Shown: in pieces, positions 19,226 through 28,803 of the stretch
Layout: every line of letters begins with the position of its first letter
Numbering within the stretch: the stretch's first letter is position 1
Notes under the pieces: generated by a model
Told to the model about the DNA's origin: nothing
The model's input: only the letters and a program-made list of their open reading frames with translations
The model's database searches: none
Assembly: GCF_024341905.1 (NCBI RefSeq)
Contig: NZ_BQXY01000001.1
Location: 777,013 to 841,012 of the forward strand
Origin: Clostridium folliculivorans
GTDB taxonomy: Bacteria > Bacillota > Clostridia > Clostridiales > Clostridiaceae
Reading direction: 5' to 3'
Length of the DNA stretch: 64,000 nt
Made by a program: the position numbers and the translations under genes

Positions 19226-21868
19226 ATGCTAGAAGAAAAAAATATTTCAACTACCTATAATCCAAAAGAATTTGAAGAAAGACTATATAAGACTTGGGAG
19301 GAAAAGAAATACTTTACACCTGAAGTTGATAAAAATAAAAAGCCATATACAATAATAATGCCGCCACCAAATATAACAGGTAAGCTTCACTTAGGCCATG
19401 CGCTTGATAATACTCTTCAAGATATGCTTATAAGATTTAAGAGAATGCAAGGCTTTAGTACCTTGTGGCTTCCAGGAGAAGACCATGCAAGTATAGCTAC
19501 TGAAGTTAAAGTAGAGAATGAATTATTAAAGCAAGGCCTTAAGAAAAAGGAAATGGGAAGAGAAGCTTTCCTTGAAAAAGTTTGGGAGTGGACTGACGAA
19601 TACAGAGAAAGAATAAGAACTCAGCTTAAGAAGATGGGATGTTCTGCTGACTTTACAAGAGAAGCTTTTACAATGGATGAAAATCTAAATAAAGCTGTAA
19701 AGCATGTATTCGTAAAGTTACATAACGAAGGTCTTATATATCAAGGTAATAGAATAACTAACTGGTGTCCAAAATGTCAAACTGCATTATCTGATGCTGA
19801 AATAGAATATGAAGAGCAAGAAGGAAACTTCTGGCACATTAAATACCCAGTTAAAGATTCAAATGAATTTTTAGAAATTGCCACTACAAGACCAGAAACA
19901 CTACTAGGAGATACAGCTGTTGCAGTAAATCCTAATGATGAAAGATTTAAGCATTTAATAGGAAAAACTTTAATATTACCATTGGTAGGAAGAGAAATAC
20001 CAGTAGTAGCAGATGACTATGTTGATATAGAGTTTGGAACTGGAGCAGTTAAGATAACTCCAGCACATGATCCTAACGACTATGAAGTAGGAAAGAGACA
20101 TAACCTTCCACAAATAAGAGTTATGGATGATAAAGGTACTATAAATGAATTAGGTGGTAAATACCAAGGTTTAGATAGATATGATGCTAGAAATCAAATG
20201 GTTAAAGACTTAGATGAACAAGGTCTTTTAGTAAAAATTAAGCCTCATACCCACAATGTAGGAACTCATGATAGATGTAGCACAGTTATAGAACCAATAA
20301 TATCAAAACAATGGTATGTTAAGATGGAATCTTTAGCAAAGCCAGCGGTAGATGCTGTAAAGGAAAAGAAGACAAAGTTCATACCTGAAAGATTTGAAAA
20401 GACATACTTTAACTGGATGGAAAACATTCAAGATTGGTGTATATCAAGACAGTTATGGTGGGGACATAGAATTCCAGTTTGGTACTGTAAGGATTGTGGT
20501 GAGATAATAGTTTCTGAAGGAACTCCAACAACATGTTCAAAATGTAATTCAGAAAGTCTTTATCAAGAAACAGACGTGCTTGATACTTGGTTCTCATCAG
20601 CGTTATGGCCTTTCTCAACACTTGGATGGCCAGATAAAACTGATGATTTAAAATACTTCTATCCAACAAGTACTTTAGTTACAGGTTACGATATAATATT
20701 CTTCTGGGTAGCAAGAATGATATTCTCAGGTATTCATAACATGGGAGAAGTTCCATTTGAAAATGTATTAATCCACGGAATCATAAGAGATTCTGAAGGT
20801 AAGAAGATGAGTAAATCTCTTGGAAATGGTGTAGATCCACTAGATGTAATCGAAACTTACGGTGCAGATGCTTTAAGATTTATGCTTGTAAATGGTAATG
20901 CACCAGGAAATGATATAAGATTCTTCCCAGAAAAAGTTGAATCAGCAAGAAACTTTGCAAATAAGATCTGGAATGCTTCAAGATTTGTTATGATGAACCT
21001 TGATAGAGATCTTATGGATAAGTATAAAGATTGCACTGAATACAGCTTAGCAGATAAATATATTCTTTCAAAGCTTAATACCATAGTAAAAGAAGTAACT
21101 GATAACATAGAAAACTTTGAACTTGGTATTGCTCTTCAAAAGATATATGACTTTATGTGGACTGAACTTTGTGATTGGTATATAGAGCTTGCAAAACCAG
21201 TTTTATATGGTAATGATGAAAAGTCAAAGGGTGTTGTATACAATGTATTATTTAAGGTACTTACAACTGGATTACAACTTTTACACCCAGTAATGCCTTT
21301 TATAACTGAAGAAATATACACTCACTTAGATGCAGAATATGAATCAATAACAATATCAAAGTGGCCAGTATATGAAGAAAATCTTCATGATGAAATAGCA
21401 GAAAAAGATATGACTTTGATAATTGAGGCTATAAAGGCTCTAAGAAATGTAAGAGCAGAAATGAATGTACCACCATCAAGAAAAGCTAAAGTTATCGCAT
21501 ATATTGCTGATGAAAGTAAAAGAGCTTTTGAAAATGGAAGATCATATATAGAAAAGTTAGCTTCTGCTTCAGAAGTAGCGTTTATTACAGATAAACAAGA
21601 AGTTCCTGAAAATGCTGTATCAGTTGTAGTTCAAGGTGGAGAATTATTCATGCCTCTACTTGATCTAGTTGATAGAGAAAAGGAGCTAGACAGACTTAAC
21701 AAAGAAAAGACTAAGCTTGAAGGTGAAATACTAAGAGTTGAAAAGAAAGTAAATAATCCTGGCTTTGTAAATAAGGCACCAAAGGAAGTTGTTGATGCTG
21801 AAAGAGCTAAGGGAGAAAAATATAAAGAAATGTTAGAAGCAGTTCTTGCAAGAATTAGTTCATTATAA
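19226..21868 (+). CDS. valS: Valyl-tRNA synthetase
   Basis: Class Ia synthetase of 880 residues, normal length. The HIGH motif is HLGH at 55-58 ([14 protein letters not shown]), the KMSKS motif is at 527-531, the editing CP1 domain lies between them ([18 protein letters not shown]), and a C-terminal coiled coil ends the protein (about 810-880, tRNA-binding arm). A Zn-type cysteine pattern is present (NWCPKC...; WYCKDCGE...CSKC). ATG has AAGGAGG. Expression should be governed by the T-box upstream. folC follows after 14 bases. Confidence 0.98.
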   Translation: MLEEKNISTTYNPKEFEERLYKTWEEKKYFTPEVDKNKKPYTIIMPPPNITGKLHLGHALDNTLQDMLIRFKRMQGFSTLWLPGEDHASIATEVKVENELLKQGLKKKEMGREAFLEKVWEWTDEYRERIRTQLKKMGCSADFTREAFTMDENLNKAVKHVFVKLHNEGLIYQGNRITNWCPKCQTALSDAEIEYEEQEGNFWHIKYPVKDSNEFLEIATTRPETLLGDTAVAVNPNDERFKHLIGKTLILPLVGREIPVVADDYVDIEFGTGAVKITPAHDPNDYEVGKRHNLPQIRVMDDKGTINELGGKYQGLDRYDARNQMVKDLDEQGLLVKIKPHTHNVGTHDRCSTVIEPIISKQWYVKMESLAKPAVDAVKEKKTKFIPERFEKTYFNWMENIQDWCISRQLWWGHRIPVWYCKDCGEIIVSEGTPTTCSKCNSESLYQETDVLDTWFSSALWPFSTLGWPDKTDDLKYFYPTSTLVTGYDIIFFWVARMIFSGIHNMGEVPFENVLIHGIIRDSEGKKMSKSLGNGVDPLDVIETYGADALRFMLVNGNAPGNDIRFFPEKVESARNFANKIWNASRFVMMNLDRDLMDKYKDCTEYSLADKYILSKLNTIVKEVTDNIENFELGIALQKIYDFMWTELCDWYIELAKPVLYGNDEKSKGVVYNVLFKVLTTGLQLLHPVMPFITEEIYTHLDAEYESITISKWPVYEENLHDEIAEKDMTLIIEAIKALRNVRAEMNVPPSRKAKVIAYIADESKRAFENGRSYIEKLASASEVAFITDKQEVPENAVSVVVQGGELFMPLLDLVDREKELDRLNKEKTKLEGEILRVEKKVNNPGFVNKAPKEVVDAERAKGEKYKEMLEAVLARISSL

Positions 21869-21882
21869 TAGGTGGCGTTCTT

Positions 21883-23190
21883 ATGAATTATGATGAAGCT
21901 ATAAAATATATAACTGAAACTGCAAAGTTTGGAAGTAATTATGGTTTAGAAAGAACTGAGAAGCTTTTAGAGCTTCTTGGTTCTCCTCATAAAAAGTTAA
22001 AAGCAATCCATATAGCAGGAACAAACGGAAAAGGATCAACCACATCAATGATAACTTCAATCCTCATGGAGGCTGGGTATAAGGTAGGAATGTACACTTC
22101 CCCATATATCGAGGAATTTGAAGAGAGAATTCAGATTAATAAAAATAATATACCTAAATCTGATTTAGCAAAAGTAGTTACTGATGTTAAAGTGGCTGTG
22201 GATGAAGTGGTTAGACTTGGTTATGATAGCCCCACAGAATTTGAAATAATAACAGCAGCTATGTTTAAGTATTTTTATGATGAAAATGTAGATTATGCTG
22301 TAGTAGAGGTTGGTCTTGGTGGAAGGTTAGATTCTACCAATGTTGTGACTCCGATACTTTCTGTAATAACTTCAATAAGTTTTGATCATATGAATATTTT
22401 AGGAGATATCTTAGAAAAGATAGCTTATGAAAAGGCTGGCATAATAAAAGAAAATATCCCTGTAGTTGTTTATCCATTAGTGGATGAGGCTATGAAAGTT
22501 ATAGAAAAAGTTGCTAGTGAGAGAAATGCTAAGATATATAAGGTAAATAATCAATGGGCAGTGATTACAGAACCAAAAGCAGGAAATAACTCTCAAAGAA
22601 TTTTAATTACAACAGATGAAGAATCTTATAATATTAAACTTTCTCTGCTTGGTAAACACCAATTATTAAATTGTACTGTAGCTATAAAGGCTATTGAAGT
22701 ACTTAAAGAAATTGGTGTTTCTATAGAGAAGCAGCATGTATTAAGTGCATTAGCAAAAGTAATCTGGAGTGGGAGAATGGAAGTTATGAATGCTTCCCCT
22801 CTAGTTGTAATTGATGGGGCTCACAACATAGATGGAATTACCAAACTTGTTGAAAGTATAAACACATATTTTAATTATGATAAGATCAAAGTTATAGTTG
22901 GTATACTAGCTGACAAACAAGTAGAGGCTATGATAGATAAGATAAGCACTATAGCTGACTCTGCCATAGTAACTACCCCTCATAATTATAGAGCTGAGGC
23001 GTCTACTGTTATCAAAGAATTACTTGATAAAAATGGAGTACAGACAGAAATTGTAGAGGATTATAGAGAATCTTTTATTAAGGCCTTTAGTTCTTCGCAA
23101 AAAGAGGATTTAATACTTGTTTGTGGATCCTTATATATGATAGGTGATATGAGAAAAACTATAAGATCAGTTTTAAAGGAAGTACTCTAA
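21883..23190 (+). CDS. folC: Folylpolyglutamate synthase / dihydrofolate synthase
   Basis: 435 residues; ATP-dependent ligase that adds glutamate to folates (and perhaps to dihydropteroate). The P-loop GTNGKGSTTSM is at about 46-56, followed by the folate loop (TSPYIEEFEERI) and the DHMNILG and DGAHNIDG motifs of Mur-ligase-like FolC. The valS-folC order with a 14-base gap and RBS AGGTGG is common in Firmicutes, so valine starvation should also raise folC. Confidence 0.95.
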   Translation: MNYDEAIKYITETAKFGSNYGLERTEKLLELLGSPHKKLKAIHIAGTNGKGSTTSMITSILMEAGYKVGMYTSPYIEEFEERIQINKNNIPKSDLAKVVTDVKVAVDEVVRLGYDSPTEFEIITAAMFKYFYDENVDYAVVEVGLGGRLDSTNVVTPILSVITSISFDHMNILGDILEKIAYEKAGIIKENIPVVVYPLVDEAMKVIEKVASERNAKIYKVNNQWAVITEPKAGNNSQRILITTDEESYNIKLSLLGKHQLLNCTVAIKAIEVLKEIGVSIEKQHVLSALAKVIWSGRMEVMNASPLVVIDGAHNIDGITKLVESINTYFNYDKIKVIVGILADKQVEAMIDKISTIADSAIVTTPHNYRAEASTVIKELLDKNGVQTEIVEDYRESFIKAFSSSQKEDLILVCGSLYMIGDMRKTIRSVLKEVL

Positions 23191-23210
23191 GAGAGTGCTT
23201 CTTTTTTTCT
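23177..23210 (+). terminator. Terminator of valS-folC
   Basis: GAAGTACTCT (23179-23188) pairs with AGAGTGCTTC (23192-23201), then a T run. The left arm overlaps the last folC codons. Confidence 0.88.
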
Positions 23211-23234
23211 TTATAATCATTGAAAATATTGTAA

Positions 23235-23329
23235 AAATTAAATGGCTATACAGGAGATGCTATATGAGAAAATCATATTAATTCTTTGCGTAAGCTCATT
23301 AAAGCATTGGATGTATAACCATTTAATTT
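23235..23329. mobile_element. Short MITE-like element, copy 1 (95 bp)
   Basis: Terminal inverted repeats AAATTAAATGGCTATAC (23235-23251) and GTATAACCATTTAATTT (23313-23329), 16 of 17 matching. Between them are ACAGGAGATGCTATATGAG and GAGAAAATCATATTAATTCTT, which are the two subterminal blocks of the longer copies at 25962-26335 and 55681-55878 brought together. It looks like an internally deleted derivative. No coding capacity. Confidence 0.75.
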
Positions 23330-23504
23330 CTATACGATACTTTAATATAACTTTTTAAAATTAAAATTTAAGAATTGGTTAAGATTTTGTTAAAATTTTG
23401 TTCATAGACAAAATTTTTAACCATGTTATAATTAAAGGGTTCAATTACGAAAATTTAAAATTAAATACTAACTCTTGATTCAATCCTAATTTGGAGGTTA
23501 CTAT

Positions 23505-25364
23505 ATGTTAAATTACGAAAGACCTATTAAAAGAAGAACACCAGGAGAAATAATAAAAAAAGCTGCTTTAACTATAAAGGAAAGCTATTTTTTTTGGTAT
23601 TGTTTTGCGGCTATATTAGTAAAATCATTGTTGTTCATTGCATTAATATCAGATGATAAAGCTAATGGGATTGTTCCGATGAGAGTTTTTTATTCAATGC
23701 CGCCTTTCCTTGTTTATTTCAGTTTTATTTGTTTGGTTTTATCCTTTGGATTTTTGTTTAGAAATAAAGGACAAACTATTGCTTTCTTTGTAATAAATAC
23801 AATAATAAGTGTTCTGTATATTGGGGACTTATGGTATTTTAGAAGCAATAGCTCATTTTTAAGTTTACATATGTTCAGTATGACATCAAACTTAGATAAT
23901 TTGAGTAGTAGTGTAATTTCTATGATAAGAATAGTGGATATTATATTCATCATAGATTTGATAATTCAAATAGCACTTATGATCAGAAGACGTTCAAAGG
24001 CAAAGTATCATAAGAGAAGTGTTATTGCTTTTTTGATGTTATTAATTGTTCCAACCCTATATTTAACTTATGCTCATTATAAGATAGATAATTTTAATAA
24101 GGGATTTACTAATCAGATGATTTTTAGGAAAAGTTGGTCTCCTAATCAAACTATGTCAAACCTTACACCAATAGGGTACCATATATTCGATTCCTACAAT
24201 TTTTATGTAGAGAGTAAGCCATATGTTATATCTAGCTCAGAACAAAAAAATGTACAAAAATGGTTTGATGATAAAAAAGAAAATCTTCCTGACAATGAAT
24301 ATAAGGGAATGTTTAAGGGAAAGAATCTATTGGTAATACAATGGGAATCCTTAGAAAACTTTGTTATAAATCAAAAGGTAAATAATCAAGAAATCACACC
24401 AACTCTAAATAAGATTTTATCAAACAGTATATACTTCAATAATTTTTATGAACAGACTTATAACGGTACAAGCTCAGATGGTGAGCTTATAACCCAGGCT
24501 TCAGTATTTCCTGTTAGAGAAGGAGCAACTTTTTTTAGATATCCAACTAATACCTATGAATATTCATTACCTAACGTAATGAAGGGTTTAGGATATAATA
24601 CATTAGCATCACATCCTGATAAAGGATCTTATTGGAATTGGATGCCAGCACTTAAGTCTATAGGATTTGAGAAGGCTATTGATTCTACAAATTATAATGT
24701 TGATGAAGTTATAAACTTAGGTATAAGCGATAAGAGTTATTTGAAACAGCTACCAAAAAAGATAGAAGCTCTTAAATCTCCATTTTATGCTTATACAGTT
24801 ACTTTAACTAGTCATGCTCCATTTGATATACCAGATAAATATAGAGAAATCAAATTACCGAAAGAACTTGAAGGTACAAAGCTCGGAGGTTACTTCCAAA
24901 GTATCCAATATACAGATAAGTATATTGGACAAATGCTAGAAGAATTAGATAAATCAGGAGTATTGGATAACACTGTAGTAGTTTTTTATGGTGATCACGA
25001 AGGGGTTCATAAGTTCTATGATGATGAACTTAAGAATATTTCGTATGAAGGTGATTGGTGGAAAGAAAACAATAGAAGAGTTCCTCTTATTATATATTCA
25101 AAAGGATATAAAGGTAAAGCTATATCAACCTATGGCGGTCAATGTGACACACTACCTACTTTAGCTTATCTTTTTGGTGCTGATGTTAATGCTATGGAAG
25201 ATAAGATATTTGGAAGAAATCTTTTAAATACAAAAAAGAATTATACCGTTTTATCAACTAGACAGTTCTTAGGTACTGAAAGCTATCCGGGTGAAAAGGA
25301 CAGAATGCTTGAAAGCATTGATCTAGGTGACAAGCTTATCAGAGCAGATTATTTTAAGAAGTAG
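23505..25364 (+). CDS. LtaS-type phosphoglycerol transferase (sulfatase fold)
   Basis: 619 residues: five transmembrane helices in the first 210 residues, then an extracellular alkaline-phosphatase/sulfatase-fold domain. Residues match the LtaS active site: E281 (WESLEN), catalytic T322 (NGTSSDGE), H370 (SHPDKGSYW) and D497-H498 (YGDHEG). LtaS polymerises glycerol phosphate from phosphatidylglycerol onto a glycolipid anchor to make lipoteichoic acid. RBS TTGGAGG. A small membrane protein gene follows without a gap. Glycolipid-type glycosyltransferase genes lie at 28.8-32.2 kb and could supply an anchor (inference). Confidence 0.9.
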   Translation: MLNYERPIKRRTPGEIIKKAALTIKESYFFWYCFAAILVKSLLFIALISDDKANGIVPMRVFYSMPPFLVYFSFICLVLSFGFLFRNKGQTIAFFVINTIISVLYIGDLWYFRSNSSFLSLHMFSMTSNLDNLSSSVISMIRIVDIIFIIDLIIQIALMIRRRSKAKYHKRSVIAFLMLLIVPTLYLTYAHYKIDNFNKGFTNQMIFRKSWSPNQTMSNLTPIGYHIFDSYNFYVESKPYVISSSEQKNVQKWFDDKKENLPDNEYKGMFKGKNLLVIQWESLENFVINQKVNNQEITPTLNKILSNSIYFNNFYEQTYNGTSSDGELITQASVFPVREGATFFRYPTNTYEYSLPNVMKGLGYNTLASHPDKGSYWNWMPALKSIGFEKAIDSTNYNVDEVINLGISDKSYLKQLPKKIEALKSPFYAYTVTLTSHAPFDIPDKYREIKLPKELEGTKLGGYFQSIQYTDKYIGQMLEELDKSGVLDNTVVVFYGDHEGVHKFYDDELKNISYEGDWWKENNRRVPLIIYSKGYKGKAISTYGGQCDTLPTLAYLFGADVNAMEDKIFGRNLLNTKKNYTVLSTRQFLGTESYPGEKDRMLESIDLGDKLIRADYFKK

Positions 25365-25376
25365 GTGAAGGTTACT

Positions 25377-25679
25377 GTGGAAAATAATATTTTAGAAAAA
25401 GAAGTCGTAAATGATACAGAAATGAAACTGACTAAAAGAAGTAAACTTCTATATATTATACCATTATTGAGTCTAATTTTTCCCATAGTGTCTATTGAGG
25501 GGTTAGTACCTTGGACAGTAGCTATATACTTTTGTTATAAGGGAATTAGTTCTATAAATAAATACGAGAAACCTCTTAAAAAATGTATAAGCTATTTGGT
25601 TCTTAGTGGAGTTATAATAGCTCTGTATAATATACTAGTTTACTTTGTGAGCAATTACCTTGTTAAATTATTAATGTAA
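25377..25679 (+). CDS. Small integral membrane protein, unknown function
   Basis: 100 residues from the GTG at 25377, chosen because AGGTGAAGG lies just upstream; an earlier in-frame GTG at 25365 abuts the LtaS stop and lacks an RBS. A charged N-terminus of about 25 residues is followed by two or three hydrophobic segments (about 27-60 and 70-100). Unrecognised. Its immediate position after the LtaS-like gene suggests co-transcription and perhaps a link to envelope polymer synthesis. Confidence 0.65.
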   Translation: MENNILEKEVVNDTEMKLTKRSKLLYIIPLLSLIFPIVSIEGLVPWTVAIYFCYKGISSINKYEKPLKKCISYLVLSGVIIALYNILVYFVSNYLVKLLM

Positions 25680-25716
25680 TACTATAAAGACATGCTAGTT
25701 TATCTGTTCAGAGTAA

Positions 25717-25819
25717 TAGATAATCCAGTTCTATCTAATAAAACTAGTAGATACTTCTAGTAACTAATTGTGGTAATAGAGTTATCAACAATATGTTCTA
25801 TTTTGAACTGATATGTCTA
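25717..25819. repeat. 103-bp palindromic-end element (TAGATAA-CCAGTTC family)
   Basis: Left end TAGATAATCCAGTTCTA (25717-25733), right end TTGAACTGATATGTCTA (25803-25819), inverted relatives. The whole element aligns with 52325-52427 over its full 103 bp at roughly three quarters identity by eye, including TAATCCAGTTCTATCTAATA and AATACTTCT-type interior. Confidence 0.75.
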
Positions 25820-25855
25820 TAATTAAGTGAAGATTTGATCATGAAGTGAAACTAT

Positions 25856-25908
25856 ATAAAAAAGCAGCTTTAAAGAATCCCTAAATGACATTCTTAAAGC
25901 TGTTTTTT
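25856..25908 (+). terminator. Probable terminator of the LtaS-like operon
   Basis: AAAAAAGCAGCTTTAAAGAAT pairs with ATTCTTAAAGCTGTTTTTTT around a short loop. It stands 180 bases beyond the last gene because a repeat element lies in between. Confidence 0.75.
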
Positions 25909-25961
25909 TCGTTTTTAGTAGATTAAGTTTTAATATCAGTAAATGTTTAAGAATATTGTTT

Positions 25962-26335
25962 AAATTAAGTGGTTATGCAGGAGATGCTATATGAGCGAGC
26001 AATTAGAATTAAATGATTTTTCCAGATGGAATGGCTCTAAAAAATCGCTAATTGTTCTTTATTAGTGATTTTTTTACGCATCTGCCTTTTCTGAACGTAT
26101 GTGAAGAAATTCTGGCAGGCGATATATTTTTACTTTTTACTTTTAATCAAATAGCCTTTTTATTTTATTAAATTTAAGGTATGAAACATTTATAAAATGT
26201 ATTGATTATTAAAAAGTAAAACTGTATTGTCCGAACGTAGTGAGTTATACAGTTTTAGCTATTTCATTGGAGAAAATCATATTAATTCTTTGAGAAGCTC
26301 ATTTGAGTATCGGAGTAGTGACACATTAATTTCAA
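25962..26335. mobile_element. MITE-like element, copy 2 (374 bp, interrupted)
   Basis: Ends AAATTAAGTGGTTATGC (25962-25978) and GTGACACATTAATTTCA (26319-26335) are imperfect inverted repeats. The outer parts match copy 3 (55681-55878) in reverse orientation, including ATGAGCGA-CA-TTAGAATTAAAT and the exactly shared TGTCCGAACGTAGTGAG near 26228. Copy 2 is about 180 bp longer because another repeat sits inside it. No transposase ORF. Confidence 0.8.
26036..26217 (-). repeat. Hairpin-carrying repeat nested in MITE copy 2
   Basis: Relative to MITE copy 3 this is an extra segment. It starts with the hairpin AATCGCTAAT / ATTAGTGATT with A and T runs (about 26041-26075), then CGCATCTGCC (26077-26086), then an AT-rich body of about 130 bp. 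The same order, CGCATCTGCC next to a hairpin with the same stem pattern, is seen inverted at 36281-36466 and 42387-42435. Confidence 0.6.
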
Positions 26336-26366
26336 TGCTATAACTAATAATACCTAATAGCACATT

Positions 26367-27107
26367 TTATTTAACTTCAGTGAGATGCGACCAATATCTT
26401 TTAGGCATATGTTGTCTTCGTAGTTTTTCATTTTTTCTTTCCTCTATATTAACTGAGTTATAAAAGGTTTTCCAAAGCTTTTCAAAGTCAGAATCAACTT
26501 TAAGATTTTCTAATTTTAAACCATCTTCTTTAGAAAAATCGATTATGGTTGCTTCTTTTTTATCGTAAAAGATAGCTATTTCACGTTTTATATCATGGAT
26601 TATAAAATTCTGATCTGAAAATCTAGCACTAAAATGATTTATTAAAAGTGGCAGTATGTTATGGTCTGGGTCAATAGAAGCGTAATAGGTTAAAGCACCT
26701 ATCTCTTTAAATCTAACAAAGCCTTTAAATCTATGAGCCTCATAAGAGACTCTTTGATTGTATTTGTCTACTTTCATGATGATATCATTATTTTTTGCTA
26801 GATTTACTTTTATGCCGTATGTAAAACACAATTTTAAATATTCTACAATCAAATCTTCACTATCTTTATATTCACTAAGGTATAGAGTGTATATATTTTC
26901 TAGTGTATCGGAGTTAAGTTTACGCTCTATTGAAGTATATACTCTATCATATTTATCTTCCTCAGTAATGACATCTACATTTTCAGCAAGAAGACTTGGC
27001 GTGTAGTTAATATTTTTTTTAATTGTGCATTCCTGCTTACAAGAAAATGCATAAAATATTGCGGTAAGTAAACCTTCGAAGGTACCATCGTAGATAAATT
27101 CCTTCAT
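26367..27107 (-). CDS. DUF4130 / TIGR03915-type probable DNA metabolism protein
   Basis: 246 residues, soluble. The N-terminal FIYDGTFEGLLTAIFYAF and the central segment RVSYEAHRFKGFVRFKE followed by YYASIDPDHNILPLLINHF are characteristic of the DUF4130 family, which occurs beside a radical SAM protein and sometimes is fused to a uracil-DNA-glycosylase-like domain. That domain is absent here. The biochemical activity is unknown. The ATG at 27107 is chosen for its GGGAGGG RBS; the longer frame to 27131 would overlap the upstream gene. It is 13 bases after the radical SAM gene, in one operon. Confidence 0.85.
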   Translation of the reverse strand: MKEFIYDGTFEGLLTAIFYAFSCKQECTIKKNINYTPSLLAENVDVITEEDKYDRVYTSIERKLNSDTLENIYTLYLSEYKDSEDLIVEYLKLCFTYGIKVNLAKNNDIIMKVDKYNQRVSYEAHRFKGFVRFKEIGALTYYASIDPDHNILPLLINHFSARFSDQNFIIHDIKREIAIFYDKKEATIIDFSKEDGLKLENLKVDSDFEKLWKTFYNSVNIEERKNEKLRRQHMPKRYWSHLTEVK

Positions 27108-27120
27108 GGAACAGCCCTCC

Positions 27121-28476
27121 CTATATTTCACCAGTTAACGAAGTAGATTTATCGCTAAGCAGTAAAAGCTTTTTACTTGAATCAATTGTACTAAAATCCT
27201 TGGGAAGTAAGAACTTTTTATCAATATGATCAAATAAGTTCAATTGTTCTCCTTCCTGCTCTATAATATTTAAGTCAAATTTAGGAGTAAGTACACTTTT
27301 TATCCTTTCCTCGTCAAGAGGAACAGAACCAAAATACTTTCCTTTACAAGTTATAAAATATTGTGCTCTTTTTAATACAACTCCAAGTTTCTTTAAGTCG
27401 TGGAAATCAAGCGAATTTATTTTTCTCGCACTCATTATTTTTTGCGCACCTCTTATTCCGATCCCAGGAATTCTAATGAGCATTTCATATGGAGCTCTAT
27501 TAATTTCTATCGGAAACAGATGGATGTTATTTAAAGCCCAAAAAGTCTTTGGATCAAAGTTTATATCAAAGTTAGGATTCCTATCAGATAATAGCTCGTC
27601 AGCTTTGAAACCATAAAGTCTTAGAAGCCAATCACCTTGATAAAGTCTATGTTCTCTTAAAGTAGGTGGAGTTCTTAATTCAGGTAGGTTATTCCCCGTA
27701 TTTACTGGAACATAGGCAGAGTAATAAACTCTTTTTAAAGAATATTTATTATAAAGGCCTTCAGAAAGATTAAGTATATTTAAATCACTTTCTTTCGTAG
27801 CACCTACTATAAGTTGTGTACTTTGTCCACCAGGAACAAATAATGGAGCTTTTTTAAAGAATCCATTTTCTGTTTTACTTATTTGGATATTATTTTTAAT
27901 TAGTTTCATTGGCTGAAGAATAGTTTCCTTTGTTTTTTCTGGTGCTAGAAGCTTTAAGGATTGTGAAGATGGAAGCTCTAGATTTACACTCATTCTGTCA
28001 GCAAAAGAACCAGCCTTTTTTATAAGAGCATCATCAGCTCCAGGAATAGCCTTTAGGTGTATGTACCCTTTAAAGCCATGCTCAACTCTAAGCTTCTCCA
28101 CTACTCTTGTTAAAGTCTCCATAGTAAAATTGGCATCTTTAAAAACTGCAGAACTTAAGAATAATCCTTCTATGTAATTTCTTCTGTAAAAATTCATCGT
28201 TAGTTCTACAACTTCATCTGCAGTAAATGCAGCTCTTTCAACATCGTTACTTCTACGGTTTATGCAGTAAGCACAATCATAAATGCAGTAGTTGGTTAAA
28301 AGTATCTTGAGCAGAGAAATACATCTACCATCAGGAGTAAAGCTATGACATATTCCACTGCTAGCTACAGAGCCTAAGTCACCTTTTTTTGAAGATCTAT
28401 TTGAACCTGAAGATGAGCAAGATACATCATATTTTGCTGCACCACTTAGGATTCTAAGTTTTTCATTTATATCCAT
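27121..28476 (-). CDS. Radical SAM protein, putative DNA modification/repair (TIGR03916 type)
   Basis: 451 residues. The radical SAM motif CIYDCAYC (Cys-x3-Cys-x2-Cys) is near residue 72-79 and binds a [4Fe-4S] cluster for S-adenosylmethionine cleavage. A helix-hairpin-helix segment IPGIGIRGAQKI near residue 346 suggests DNA contact. C-terminal part is family-specific. Other cysteines occur at 20 and near 43-52. Together with DUF4130 it forms the conserved two-gene unit annotated as linked to uracil-DNA glycosylases. The reaction is not known. It heads the leftward operon. Confidence 0.88.
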   Translation of the reverse strand: MDINEKLRILSGAAKYDVSCSSSGSNRSSKKGDLGSVASSGICHSFTPDGRCISLLKILLTNYCIYDCAYCINRRSNDVERAAFTADEVVELTMNFYRRNYIEGLFLSSAVFKDANFTMETLTRVVEKLRVEHGFKGYIHLKAIPGADDALIKKAGSFADRMSVNLELPSSQSLKLLAPEKTKETILQPMKLIKNNIQISKTENGFFKKAPLFVPGGQSTQLIVGATKESDLNILNLSEGLYNKYSLKRVYYSAYVPVNTGNNLPELRTPPTLREHRLYQGDWLLRLYGFKADELLSDRNPNFDINFDPKTFWALNNIHLFPIEINRAPYEMLIRIPGIGIRGAQKIMSARKINSLDFHDLKKLGVVLKRAQYFITCKGKYFGSVPLDEERIKSVLTPKFDLNIIEQEGEQLNLFDHIDKKFLLPKDFSTIDSSKKLLLLSDKSTSLTGEI

Positions 28477-28803
28477 ATAATCACCATCTTTATGTTAATA
28501 AATATATTATAATCAATTAGAGAGAATAGAACAAGTGTTCTTTTTGCATTATTGCATTTAGATAATTATTGTATTCATATTTGCGTTTAAGTAAGAGAAG
28601 TTTTTTTGCAATAAGAAGTGCAATGTTTCTAGTAATTAAGAAATATTATGTGTGGTTATTGAAATTAAATTTATTAGAATAGTTTTCTTTTTAAATTAAT
28701 GGAAATACTATAAATTATTAAATTATTTAATCGTTTAATCTTTTAGAGGAAATTAATAGCTTTAAAGATCACTATAACTTTCTATTAACAGGAGGGTAAA
28801 TTA
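28477..28803. other. Intergenic region, radical SAM gene / GT4 gene
   Basis: 327 AT-rich bases between divergent genes, expected to hold both promoters. I see no repeat-family member, RNA fold or ORF that I can support. Confidence 0.4.
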
